This document shows positions 1 to 8,243 of a stretch of 64,000 bases of DNA, in pieces. The DNA is from Roseimarinus sp035271585 (GTDB lineage: Bacteria > Bacteroidota > Bacteroidia > Bacteroidales > Prolixibacteraceae). Every line of letters begins with the position of its first letter. The first letter of the stretch is position 1. The notes beneath the pieces are model-generated. The model had not been told where the DNA came from. It searched no databases and was given only the letters and a program-made list of their open reading frames with translations. The DNA is taken from NCBI GenBank assembly GCA_035271585.1, contig DATERL010000150.1, positions 1 to 64,000 of the forward strand, written 5' to 3'. A program made the position numbers and the translations under genes.

Positions 1-1
1 A

Positions 2-1927
2 CACTATGGGATACATGATGTTTCGTTCAATACTTTGCTCAATAATAGTATAAACCTAGATGCCTATTTTGCAATTCTAATCTCGGTTATTTTTATTATT
101 CCATACTTTTTAATCTCTTTAAAAAGTACAAAACTGAGTAATACCATCTATTTTATTGTTTGGACTATTGCAATTCTTATAAGCAGTTGCCTTACTCATT
201 TTTATATTTCTGCAGAGTATCTTCTAACCAGTGTTTTATTTCAATTTTCATTTGACGAAATTTGGCACTTAATTGAAATCGAGAGCGGTACACATCGGAA
301 CCTTTTATGGTTGTTATATTTAACTATCCCAATTTATATTGCAAGCTATCTTTTTTTACGGAAAAAAATAAAGTTAAAAAAATGGCTTAATTATATAATC
401 GTAGGTTTATATTTATGCATTATAGTTGTTGCCGCCAAAAATTATAAATACTATTACAAACCTTCCTTTAAATTTAGCAGTCAACATGAATTTTATATCG
501 CAAATAACAAAACTGTGCATTTTGTTAAAAGTATTATAGAATCAGAAAAATCGAATAAGGACTTAGATTCAAAAGATTTATTAATCGCCATTCATAATTA
601 TCATCGTGAATGTAAAGACTTTAATTTTGAATCAACAAACTATCCCTTATTGCATAATAAAGAATATCCGAATGTGTTGGGTCAATACTTTAAAAGTTCT
701 GAAAAGGCCCCAAATATTGTGTTTATTATTGCTGAGGGTTTGGCGAGTTCTTTTGCCGGTTTACATCCCACCACCCTTCATTTAATGCCATTTGTAGACT
801 CATTGGCATCAAATGGACTATATTGGGAAAACTTTTTAAGCAACTGCTGCAGAACCTATGGCGTATTGCCAAATGTATTGGGTTCATTAACATCAGGAAC
901 GCTCGAAAGAGGTTTTGTGAATTTTAATGGTGAAAAATTATTTGGAAAAATATACCCTAACCATAACAGTTTGATTAAAGAACTTAGAAAAAATAATTAT
1001 TCTACTTCATTTTTTTATGGCGGATGGGGTGCTTTCGATAAATATCAGTTTTTTTTAGAGGAACAAAATATCGACTTATTTGTGGATCAATCAAAGTTTG
1101 ACTCTGTTAAATATGTTGCACCTTGGCAAAGAATTCCAAAAGGATTTTATTGGGGCTACGATGATAAAGCATTATTTAATCAATGGTTTGATTACCTGAA
1201 TGAGAAGAAACCAGATCAGCCATATTTGAATATTTTGATGACATTAAATATGCATGAGCCCTACAATATTTGCTCAAAAGATTATTATGAAAGCAATTTT
1301 ATACAATCAAGACTGAAAAAATTAAACCTTGAAAATAGTCCATTTAAGAGAAAAGACAACCAAACCTTAGGCTCATTATTCTATTTTGAAGATGCACTAA
1401 AAGAATTTTTCTACAACTACAAAAAACGTGAGGACTATGACAATACCATTTTTATTCTTTTTGGCGACCATTATTCAGTAATGGCATTTCTTGATAACCC
1501 TTTGGATACTTATCATGTTCCTTTAATTATCTATTCACCTTTGATTATTAAACCTGAAATATTTAAGGGTGTTTCAACTCATTTGGATATCCTTCCTTCG
1601 CTTTCTGCACTCCTACAAGAAAATTATGGATTAACTTTTAATAAAGAAAAACATTGGTTGGGGCAAGGTTTAGATACAAGTAAAACATTCCGATGCGACC
1701 GGATAGCACCTTTGAACTTGTACAGTTCGGGCTATATCCAATTATTATATCACGATTATATTTTAACAGAAAATGGCGTATTTAAAATTTCTTCCAATTT
1801 TCAAACATCAGTTGTTTCAGACACTCTAATAATCAATAAAGTAAACAGATTTGCTTCAGATTATAAGTCAATCGATAATTATGTTTGCAACAAAAATAGG
1901 ATTTGGCGAGAGATTAGTGAAAATTAA
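2..1927 (+). CDS. LTA synthase-like membrane sulfatase/phosphoglycerol transferase, 5' end outside window
   Basis: The frame is open back to base 2 with no stop, so the gene starts before the window; the first start-like codon inside is a TTG at 35, a poor choice. Residues below count from 35. The first 140 or so residues hold several hydrophobic segments, the end of the usual multi-span membrane domain. The alkaline-phosphatase-superfamily domain starts near residue 226 with NIVFIIAEG; NCCRTYGVLP follows, where the Thr matches the nucleophile position of LtaS-type enzymes, then MHEPY and FGDHYS supply metal-binding residues. The family transfers phosphoglycerol or phosphoethanolamine groups onto envelope polymers in the periplasm. 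In Bacteroidota, which lack lipoteichoic acid, the acceptor is unknown. Family confident, substrate not. Confidence 0.85.
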   Translation, partial: HYGIHDVSFNTLLNNSINLDAYFAILISVIFIIPYFLISLKSTKLSNTIYFIVWTIAILISSCLTHFYISAEYLLTSVLFQFSFDEIWHLIEIESGTHRNLLWLLYLTIPIYIASYLFLRKKIKLKKWLNYIIVGLYLCIIVVAAKNYKYYYKPSFKFSSQHEFYIANNKTVHFVKSIIESEKSNKDLDSKDLLIAIHNYHRECKDFNFESTNYPLLHNKEYPNVLGQYFKSSEKAPNIVFIIAEGLASSFAGLHPTTLHLMPFVDSLASNGLYWENFLSNCCRTYGVLPNVLGSLTSGTLERGFVNFNGEKLFGKIYPNHNSLIKELRKNNYSTSFFYGGWGAFDKYQFFLEEQNIDLFVDQSKFDSVKYVAPWQRIPKGFYWGYDDKALFNQWFDYLNEKKPDQPYLNILMTLNMHEPYNICSKDYYESNFIQSRLKKLNLENSPFKRKDNQTLGSLFYFEDALKEFFYNYKKREDYDNTIFILFGDHYSVMAFLDNPLDTYHVPLIIYSPLIIKPEIFKGVSTHLDILPSLSALLQENYGLTFNKEKHWLGQGLDTSKTFRCDRIAPLNLYSSGYIQLLYHDYILTENGVFKISSNFQTSVVSDTLIINKVNRFASDYKSIDNYVCNKNRIWREISEN

Positions 1928-2001
1928 ACCTGCAGCCTCTAAAACACATAATAACCAATTATAAAACACCACAAATTCTGGGCTTATAAAAGCATTCATC
2001 T

Positions 2002-2018
2002 ACCAAACAGAGTTTGGT
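2002..2018. repeat. Short perfect inverted repeat
   Basis: Seven-base arms (ACCAAAC and GTTTGGT) around a 3-base loop in the 204-base gap between the sulfatase and the reductase. No T-run follows, so it is not a classic terminator. It could be an operator or a weak stem at the end of the upstream transcript. Confidence 0.35.
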
Positions 2019-2131
2019 GTTATGACCGAATTTTCCATTGATACAAACAATCACAAAAACAGAGAAATAAAATCAAGCTTTGAACCTATTCTTCTTCAAT
2101 GTGTTTTGGCTTTTTATTCAATTAAAAATTA

Positions 2132-2812
2132 ATGAACAAAAGGGTAGAATACATAAAAGGCGAGCAATATTTATTCAAAAACGAGGTATTAAACAACGAA
2201 GAAATTGCTCCCGAAAAATACTTATTGAGCTTCGAAAAGCAGTTCAATTTTAAGGCCGGAAATGTGGTAGCCATTACAGTCAACCAAGCTATAGCACCAC
2301 GTATTTACAGTATTTGTAGTGGTGAAAACGACCAAATAATACAGGTTTTATTCGATTTAAATAATACAGGAGAATTAACCCCTAAACTAGCCAATTTAAA
2401 AAGTGGCGAATCTCTTTTCGTGTCGAAACCTTATGGCAGTTTTTTACCCAAAAGTGAAACACCCATGTGGTGGATGGCCACCGGCACTGGCATAGCTCCT
2501 TTTCGCGCCATGCTTCGTTCGGGTTTTGTGGCAACCAAGCTTATACATGGTGCACGTGGGGCTTCAAACTTCTATTTCGAAAGGGAATTTAAAACCACAC
2601 TAAAGGAAAACTATATTCGTTGCAACTCGGGTGCCGATGGCCTTGGTGATTACTTTGGCAGGGTAACATCGTGGATTGAGACCCAAACCGAGTTGCCAAA
2701 ACACAATAAATACTACCTTTGTGGGCGTGCACTAATGGTGGTCGAAATGCGTGATCTTCTGATTTCGAAAGGAATTAAATACGAAAATATCATTTCGGAA
2801 ATATTCTTTTAA
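2132..2812 (+). CDS. FAD-binding ferredoxin-NADP(H) reductase-like protein
   Basis: A 226-residue protein with the two-domain layout of the ferredoxin-NADP+ reductase family. The RIYS motif near residue 57 matches the flavin-binding R-x-Y-S/T motif, and GTGIAPF near residue 118 is the NAD(P)-binding G-T-G-I-A-P-F motif. The C-terminus (YLCGRALMV) matches the late NAD(P)-site strand. There is no signal peptide, so it is a cytoplasmic electron-transfer enzyme passing electrons between NADPH and a ferredoxin or flavodoxin. It lies 44 bases upstream of rlmN in the same direction. Radical-SAM enzymes such as RlmN need reduced ferredoxin or flavodoxin, so co-transcription would make sense, but a functional link is only inferred. 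Confidence 0.88.
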   Translation: MNKRVEYIKGEQYLFKNEVLNNEEIAPEKYLLSFEKQFNFKAGNVVAITVNQAIAPRIYSICSGENDQIIQVLFDLNNTGELTPKLANLKSGESLFVSKPYGSFLPKSETPMWWMATGTGIAPFRAMLRSGFVATKLIHGARGASNFYFEREFKTTLKENYIRCNSGADGLGDYFGRVTSWIETQTELPKHNKYYLCGRALMVVEMRDLLISKGIKYENIISEIFF

Positions 2813-2856
2813 CCATCAGTGATTGAAATTTTGAGATTGAATAAAGCTGTTTTAAA

Positions 2857-3960
2857 ATGGAAGAAAATAAAGAAATATCCAATACCGAATACCCAACAAC
2901 AAAACCAGCGCTTAAAACATCCGAAAAAACAAGCCCTACAAAAAGCGAAGGAACGCTTTTCGGAAAAACCCTCAACGAGTTGACAAGTCTTGTTTTGGAG
3001 CTGGGCTTACCCAAATTTACGGCCAAACAAATTGCCGATTGGCTGTATAAAAAAGAAATTTCGACCATAGCCGAAATGAGCAACCTCTCGAAAAAAGCCC
3101 GTGAGCTGTTAACGAGTAAATACGAGGTGGGCTTAGTTGCTACGGTCAAAGTGCAAGAAAGCACCGATGGCACAAAAAAATACCTCTTCCCTACTACACA
3201 TCAAAAATTTATCGAAACCGCCATGATTCCCGACAAAAACAGGGTAACGGTGTGCGTATCATCGCAAGTAGGCTGTAAAATGGGCTGCCTATTTTGCATG
3301 ACAGGAAAGCAGGGCTTTAATGGACAATTGACTGCCGGCGAAATTGTAAACCAAGTTCGCATGATTGAGGAGTTTTCTAAAGTAACCAACATTGTTTACA
3401 TGGGCATGGGCGAACCTTTCGACAACTTGAACGAAGTACTGAAAAGTACCGAAATACTCACTGCCGAATGGGGCTATGCCATGAGTCCGAGGCGCATCAC
3501 CGTATCAACAATTGGCATTGTGCCGGCCTTAAAACGCTTTTTGAACGAGAGCAAATGCAACTTGGCCATTAGCGTTCATACCCCGTTCGATGAGGAACGG
3601 CAACAATTAATGCCAGTTCAATTGGCCTATCCGATCAAAAAAGTACTTGACGAAATCCGCTCCTTCGAATTTGATAGCCAACGCAAAATATCGTTCGAAT
3701 ACATTGTGTTTGGCGGCTTAAACGATACGCCCGAACATGTGAAAGAAATGGCAAGGCTTTTCAATGGTATCAAAAGCCGCGTAAACCTTATTCGTTTTCA
3801 TCCCATACCCGGCACACCACTTCAACCCACCGATGAAAACCGTTTACAGGAATTTAAAGACGCCCTGAACAAGAAAGGGATATTGACTACCATTCGTGCC
3901 TCGCGCGGACAGGACATTTACGCTGCCTGTGGTTTGTTAAGCACCAAAGGGTTAGAGTAA
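2857..3960 (+). CDS. rlmN: 23S rRNA (adenine-2503-C2)/tRNA methyltransferase RlmN
   Basis: Radical-SAM methyltransferase that methylates C2 of A2503 in 23S rRNA and A37 in some tRNAs. The iron-sulfur motif CxxxCxxC is C140, C144, C147 (GCKMGCLFCM). The catalytic methyl-carrying cysteine near the C-terminus is C358 in IYAACG. The core (LFGKTLNELTSLV) begins near residue 34, so the protein carries a polar Lys/Thr/Ser-rich leader of about 30 residues that many RlmN lack; no ATG near the core offers a better start. The length of 367 residues is otherwise normal. Probably an operon with the reductase upstream. Confidence 0.96.
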   Translation: MEENKEISNTEYPTTKPALKTSEKTSPTKSEGTLFGKTLNELTSLVLELGLPKFTAKQIADWLYKKEISTIAEMSNLSKKARELLTSKYEVGLVATVKVQESTDGTKKYLFPTTHQKFIETAMIPDKNRVTVCVSSQVGCKMGCLFCMTGKQGFNGQLTAGEIVNQVRMIEEFSKVTNIVYMGMGEPFDNLNEVLKSTEILTAEWGYAMSPRRITVSTIGIVPALKRFLNESKCNLAISVHTPFDEERQQLMPVQLAYPIKKVLDEIRSFEFDSQRKISFEYIVFGGLNDTPEHVKEMARLFNGIKSRVNLIRFHPIPGTPLQPTDENRLQEFKDALNKKGILTTIRASRGQDIYAACGLLSTKGLE

Positions 3961-4009
3961 AAACGAATTAACTTATGCAATAAATAATCTATTGAACTTG
4001 AAACAGTTA

Positions 4010-4780
4010 CTAATCCTGCAAAAATTGATTTAGCAAACCTCCTGTCTCTTTACGCTGATTACCACCAAACCTGCTCAGTTCGCGTATTAATTTACTGATG
4101 GGCATTGATTGTATCCACACTTTGCCATGCCCGCTGAGTGTTGCTAGAAAAAGTCCCTCACCACCAAACACCATTGATTTCAAGTTTCCGGCTTGTTGTA
4201 TACCAAAGTCAATTCCACTGCTAAAGCCAACCACGCAACCGGTATCAACACGCAATGTGTCGCCATGTAATTCACGTTCGATAACACTACCTCCTGCATG
4301 AATAAATGCCATGCCATCGCCTTCGAGACGTTGTAGAATAAACCCTTCGCCACCAAAAAACCCTGCACCCAACTTTCGATTCAAGGTAACTGAAACTTTA
4401 GTTCCCATAGCGGCACACAAAAAGGCACTGCGTTGAACGGTAACGCTACCACCCATCTTTTGTAAATCGAGTGGGATAATGGTTCCGGGATAAGGTCCAG
4501 CAAATGAAACATGGCTTTTCCCACTATAATTACGGTTGGTAAAGTGAGTTAGGAAAAATGATTCTCCACTAATTAACCGACCAGCACCTTTGAGTAATTT
4601 CCCAAATAGTCCTTCACCGGGAGTAGAACCATCGCCCATTTTTGCTTCAAAATCAATACCAGGCTCCATGTAAAGCATGGTACCAGCTTCGGCAATTACA
4701 GTTTCGCCGGGGTCAAGTTCCACTTCTACAAGTTGTACATCGTGACCAATAATTTTGTACTCAATTTCGTGTGATCTCAT
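4010..4780 (-). CDS. TIGR00266/AIM24 family protein
   Basis: A 256-residue all-beta protein of the AIM24/TIGR00266 family, seen in the glycine-rich repeats, EAGTMLYMEPGIDF near the N-terminus and FFGGEGFILQRLEGDG in the middle. The frame stays open to 4873, but the ATG at 4780 (MRSHEIEYKIIGHD) matches the normal family start, and the extra 31 residues look like untranslated DNA shared with the divergent gene. The family forms trimeric beta-prism barrels of unknown biochemical role. It converges on rlmN and diverges from the regulator at 4939. Confidence 0.9.
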   Translation of the reverse strand: MRSHEIEYKIIGHDVQLVEVELDPGETVIAEAGTMLYMEPGIDFEAKMGDGSTPGEGLFGKLLKGAGRLISGESFFLTHFTNRNYSGKSHVSFAGPYPGTIIPLDLQKMGGSVTVQRSAFLCAAMGTKVSVTLNRKLGAGFFGGEGFILQRLEGDGMAFIHAGGSVIERELHGDTLRVDTGCVVGFSSGIDFGIQQAGNLKSMVFGGEGLFLATLSGHGKVWIQSMPISKLIRELSRFGGNQRKETGGLLNQFLQD

Positions 4781-4938
4781 ATTTTCAATTTTATTTTTTC
4801 GAACCGAAATATAGCAATATCCGGAATGTGATAATCTTAATTCGTTTAAAATTCGGTACGATGCCGAAAACAATCGGTATCCTGCTTAATATGTTAAGAA
4901 ATATGAATATATTGAGAAAGATTTCAATACAATATACC

Positions 4939-7899
4939 ATGGGTACAAAATACATCAAATCAAATATCGTGTTTCATCATAGGAAAGCATTTTCCCACGT
5001 TATTATTTTGGTCATTGCACTCCTATTCCCACTACTATCAAAGGGTACCGTAAAGCAAATTGGAGTTCCGGTCATCCAAAATTTCAAGCGAATGGAATAC
5101 AACGCTGGTACGCAAAATTGGTCGGTAGCTCAGGGCAGTAATGGTGTATTATATTTTGGGAACAACAGTGGCCTGCTCCGCTTCGACGGGCAATTCTGGA
5201 ATTTATTTGGCGTTCCTAACGGATCAAATATTCGTTCGGTTTATTATTCGGAACAACAACAACGTTTATACGTGGGGGCTTATAACGATTTTGGCTATTT
5301 TACAAACGACTCTGTTGGCGGGGTTAAATACATATCACTAACAGACTCAGTACCTGCCGAAAATAAAAACTTTGGCGATATATGGAAAATTCACGAGGGC
5401 CCTTTTGGGGTTGTTTTCCAAGCATTTGAAGGATTATACTTTTACGAAAACAATACAATTTCGGTAGTTACGCCTCGTTCAAAGTTTCATTTTTCGTATT
5501 ACATCAACGGAGTTTTGTATGTTTTTGATCGCGAGAACGGATTAATGGAGTACAGAAACGGCTTTTTACGAAAAATTCCCGATGGCGATTTTTTTATCAA
5601 TACCGAAGTATGGTCAGTTTTACCATTGAACAACGATGAAGTACTGATTGGTACAGCAAATAAAGGCCTATTCATTTATAATGGATTTGAAATTAAACCA
5701 TGGGATACCGAAGTTAACCCATTGCTTCAGGAATATCAAATTTACTCAAGTGTCGAAATCGACGAAAATCATTTTGCTTTCGGCACCATTCAAAACGGCT
5801 TAGTTATTTGCAATAAGCAAGGAAAGGTGATACAGATAATTAACCGCGAAAAAGGCTTACAAAATAATACCATCTTAAGCATGAACATCGATTTGGACGG
5901 TAATTTATGGTTAGGCCTCGACAATGGAATCGACTATGTTGAAATCAATTCTCCCATTTCATTGATGCAAGATTTTTATGACTTAGGAACAGGATACACT
6001 TCAATAACTTACAACAATAAAATATACCTGGGCACAAACCAGGGGCTGTTTTGGTGTACCCTTGACCAATTTCAACAACCCAACCTCAATGCAAACAACT
6101 TTTCGTTGGTCGAAAACACAGCAGGACAGGTTTGGAGTCTGCAAATAATTAACAATTTATTATACTGCGGGCACAACAACGGGAGCTATTTGATTGAGAA
6201 TACAAAAGGGTTACAAATTAGCAACATACCCGGTTGTTGGGCATTTAATAAAATCCCGTCGACCAATAATTTTTACATCGAAGGCACCTACAATGGGATG
6301 GAATTGTGGGAAATACAAAATGAAACACTAAAGCATATTGGTAATCTTAAAGGCGTTGATTACTCATGCCAAGAAATAGCAATAACCCCCAACCGTCAAG
6401 TATGGGTAAGCCACGCCTTTAATGGATTATCACTGTATCAATTCACATCCGATATTGACAGCCTTGTACTCATAAAAAAATACACCGTTGATGATGGATT
6501 GCCTTCGAATTACATGAACAAAATCAAGCAAATGCCTGGTGGAGATATTATTTTAACCACCAGTATGGGCATTTATCAATACAATCCGGCTAAAGATAAT
6601 TTTTACAAATCGGTTTTTTATAACAACCTGTTTGATAATCAAAACATCCAGTATTTACAAGAAGATCAGAATAACAACATCTGGTACGTGCAAAATAATT
6701 ACGAAGGTGGCGTGCTTCGCTTGCTCGAAGACGGATCCTATTCAAAAGTATCGTACCCGTTTAATAAATTGAGGGGGCGGTTTATCGGCAGTTTTTTTCA
6801 CTTTAATCCCATTGATGATTCAAACGTTTTAATTGCGCTCGAAAAAGGATTTGCCCATTATAACCCAAAATTGGCAGTTGATTACCGAAGAGGATTTAAT
6901 GCAGTACTCAACTCAGTATCGATATTCGAAAGCGGCAAAACATTATATAACGGTTTGTGGTTCAGCGACAACAAAGAACCTAAAAACAATAACATTACGG
7001 TAGCTCACCGCGATAATTCGTTAAGATTTACCTTTACCGGCTTATTTTTTGAAGACAATAGCGAAACCCTTTTTTCATATCAACTCGATGGCTTTGATGC
7101 CGATTGGTCCGACTGGCAAATCGAATCAATCAAAGAATACACCAACCTACCCGACGGCAGCTTTACCTTTAGGGTCAAAGCCAAAAATAAATACGATGTT
7201 GTTGCAAGTCCGCAGCCCTTTAATTTTACAATTTTACCACCCTGGTATAAATCAACAGGTGCCATTATCGGGTATTTTATTCTGCTCTTTATTTTTGTTT
7301 GGTTCTGGATATTGTTGTTTCTACAAAAAGTCGAAAAAACAAGATTAAAGGAAAAAGAAATTCAGAAAAAGAAATTCCTCGAACGAGAAGAACAGCATAA
7401 ACATGAAGCCCTTGAAGCCGAAAAAGAAATTATCGGTTTAAGAAACGAAAAACTCAGGGCCGACATGATTCACAAAGACAAAGAACTAGCAAACACGGCA
7501 ATGAACTTGGTTCAAAAAAACAAACAACTCAATAAAATAAAAGTTGAACTGAAGAAAATACAAGCCGAACTGAAAGAAGAACTCATCAAAAGCCGTATCG
7601 GGATGATTATTCGTAAAATTGAAAAGGAAACCAATAACGATGAAGCTTGGTCTATATTCGAAACTAATTTTGAACAAGTTCACGAAGACTTTCTAAAGAG
7701 ATTACGAGTACTGCATCCCGATATTTCACCTAAAGAGCTTAAATTGTCGGCCTACTTACGAATGAATATTTCCAGCAAAGAAATTGCTGAATTGATGAAT
7801 ATTTCGACCCGAGGCGTTGAAATTAGCAGGTACCGCCTAAGGAAAAAATTTGCACTTGACCGTGCAAATAATTTGACCGACTATATTCTTTCCGTTTAA
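4939..7899 (+). CDS. Membrane-spanning propeller (Reg_prop/Y_Y_Y) sensor with C-terminal LuxR-type HTH
   Basis: One-component transmembrane regulator. From the ATG at 4939: hydrophobic export segment (residues 13-32), two-component-regulator-like propeller repeats (about 35-660; YFGNNSGLLRFDG, LWLGLDNGIDYVE), a Y_Y_Y domain (about 675-765), one membrane span near 773-797, a Lys/Glu-rich coiled coil (about 800-890) and a LuxR/GerE-like helix-turn-helix near 934-973 (SSKEIAELMNISTRGVEISR). The sensor lies in the periplasm and the DNA-binding domain in the cytosol; there is no kinase. The frame is open to 4771, but 4939 gives a clean signal sequence; 4891 is an alternative. It sits 299 bases upstream of susC and very probably controls the beta-glucan locus, sensing a glucan oligosaccharide. 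Confidence 0.9.
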   Translation: MGTKYIKSNIVFHHRKAFSHVIILVIALLFPLLSKGTVKQIGVPVIQNFKRMEYNAGTQNWSVAQGSNGVLYFGNNSGLLRFDGQFWNLFGVPNGSNIRSVYYSEQQQRLYVGAYNDFGYFTNDSVGGVKYISLTDSVPAENKNFGDIWKIHEGPFGVVFQAFEGLYFYENNTISVVTPRSKFHFSYYINGVLYVFDRENGLMEYRNGFLRKIPDGDFFINTEVWSVLPLNNDEVLIGTANKGLFIYNGFEIKPWDTEVNPLLQEYQIYSSVEIDENHFAFGTIQNGLVICNKQGKVIQIINREKGLQNNTILSMNIDLDGNLWLGLDNGIDYVEINSPISLMQDFYDLGTGYTSITYNNKIYLGTNQGLFWCTLDQFQQPNLNANNFSLVENTAGQVWSLQIINNLLYCGHNNGSYLIENTKGLQISNIPGCWAFNKIPSTNNFYIEGTYNGMELWEIQNETLKHIGNLKGVDYSCQEIAITPNRQVWVSHAFNGLSLYQFTSDIDSLVLIKKYTVDDGLPSNYMNKIKQMPGGDIILTTSMGIYQYNPAKDNFYKSVFYNNLFDNQNIQYLQEDQNNNIWYVQNNYEGGVLRLLEDGSYSKVSYPFNKLRGRFIGSFFHFNPIDDSNVLIALEKGFAHYNPKLAVDYRRGFNAVLNSVSIFESGKTLYNGLWFSDNKEPKNNNITVAHRDNSLRFTFTGLFFEDNSETLFSYQLDGFDADWSDWQIESIKEYTNLPDGSFTFRVKAKNKYDVVASPQPFNFTILPPWYKSTGAIIGYFILLFIFVWFWILLFLQKVEKTRLKEKEIQKKKFLEREEQHKHEALEAEKEIIGLRNEKLRADMIHKDKELANTAMNLVQKNKQLNKIKVELKKIQAELKEELIKSRIGMIIRKIEKETNNDEAWSIFETNFEQVHEDFLKRLRVLHPDISPKELKLSAYLRMNISSKEIAELMNISTRGVEISRYRLRKKFALDRANNLTDYILSV

Positions 7900-7989
7900 A
7901 TACTTACAACAATTCAAATATTGAGCATTCACTTTTTGAGAAACCGACCAAAAAGAATCTGAGCTATTTTAATATTTCATAAAACACAA

Positions 7990-8020
7990 TACATCAGACA
8001 AATAAAATATTTGTGATGTA
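7990..8020. promoter_or_regulatory. Extended dyad, candidate operator of the beta-glucan locus
   Basis: Left arm TACATCA-GA-CAAATA, right arm TATTTG-TGATGTA, with a 3-base centre: 13 complementary pairs with one 2-base bulge. Its right end overlaps the first two bases of the TAATTTTG element at 8019, and it fills the place where a -33 element would lie; no TTTG is present there. That arrangement suits an activator site. The regulator at 4939-7899 is the obvious candidate to bind it. Confidence 0.45.
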
Positions 8021-8026
8021 ATTTTG
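8019..8026 (+). promoter_or_regulatory. Candidate Bacteroidota -7 element for susC
   Basis: TAATTTTG matches the TAnnTTTG consensus of the Bacteroidota housekeeping sigma factor. No -33 TTTG at the proper spacing was found, which would fit an activator-dependent promoter. It would leave a leader of roughly 165 bases before the ATG at 8199. Confidence 0.4.
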
Positions 8027-8198
8027 TTGTGTTAATAAATGTGAATTGTTGAGTTTTTGTATAAACGTTTAATTTGACACTAATACAATACTTTCATTAC
8101 TTGCTTCAAAATTAAATAACAGCGAATCGTTTTTTATAAACCTAACTATTCGATAAATGAAATGGTTTGCTTCATGTTCATCTAAAAATAATTTAAAA

Positions 8199-8243
8199 AT
8201 GAAAAAAGGACTGCTTTTACTATTCTTAATTCGTAGTGTATAG
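8199..8243 (+). other. Signal-peptide frameshift at the start of susC
   Basis: The ATG at 8199 opens a typical signal peptide (MKKGLLLLFLIRSV) but meets a TAG at 8241. The mature SusC frame is offset by one base and opens, after a TAA at 8227, with YSIGYAQQYTVSG, the natural end of the signal peptide and the start of the mature protein. Dropping one base between 8229 and 8241 joins the two into one perfect leader. The six-A run after the ATG cannot explain it: changing its length by one base meets a stop in either direction. Either a sequencing error, a real mutation or recoding. Confidence 0.8.

Noticed and set aside
2790..3173. Minus-strand open frame opposite rlmN
   Set aside because: It mirrors the coding strand of rlmN, has no recognisable family and no start context; a shadow frame.
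8199..8243. Phase variation through the A6 run at the start of SusC
   Set aside because: Adding or removing one A after the ATG meets a stop codon within 13 codons either way, so the run cannot toggle the gene.
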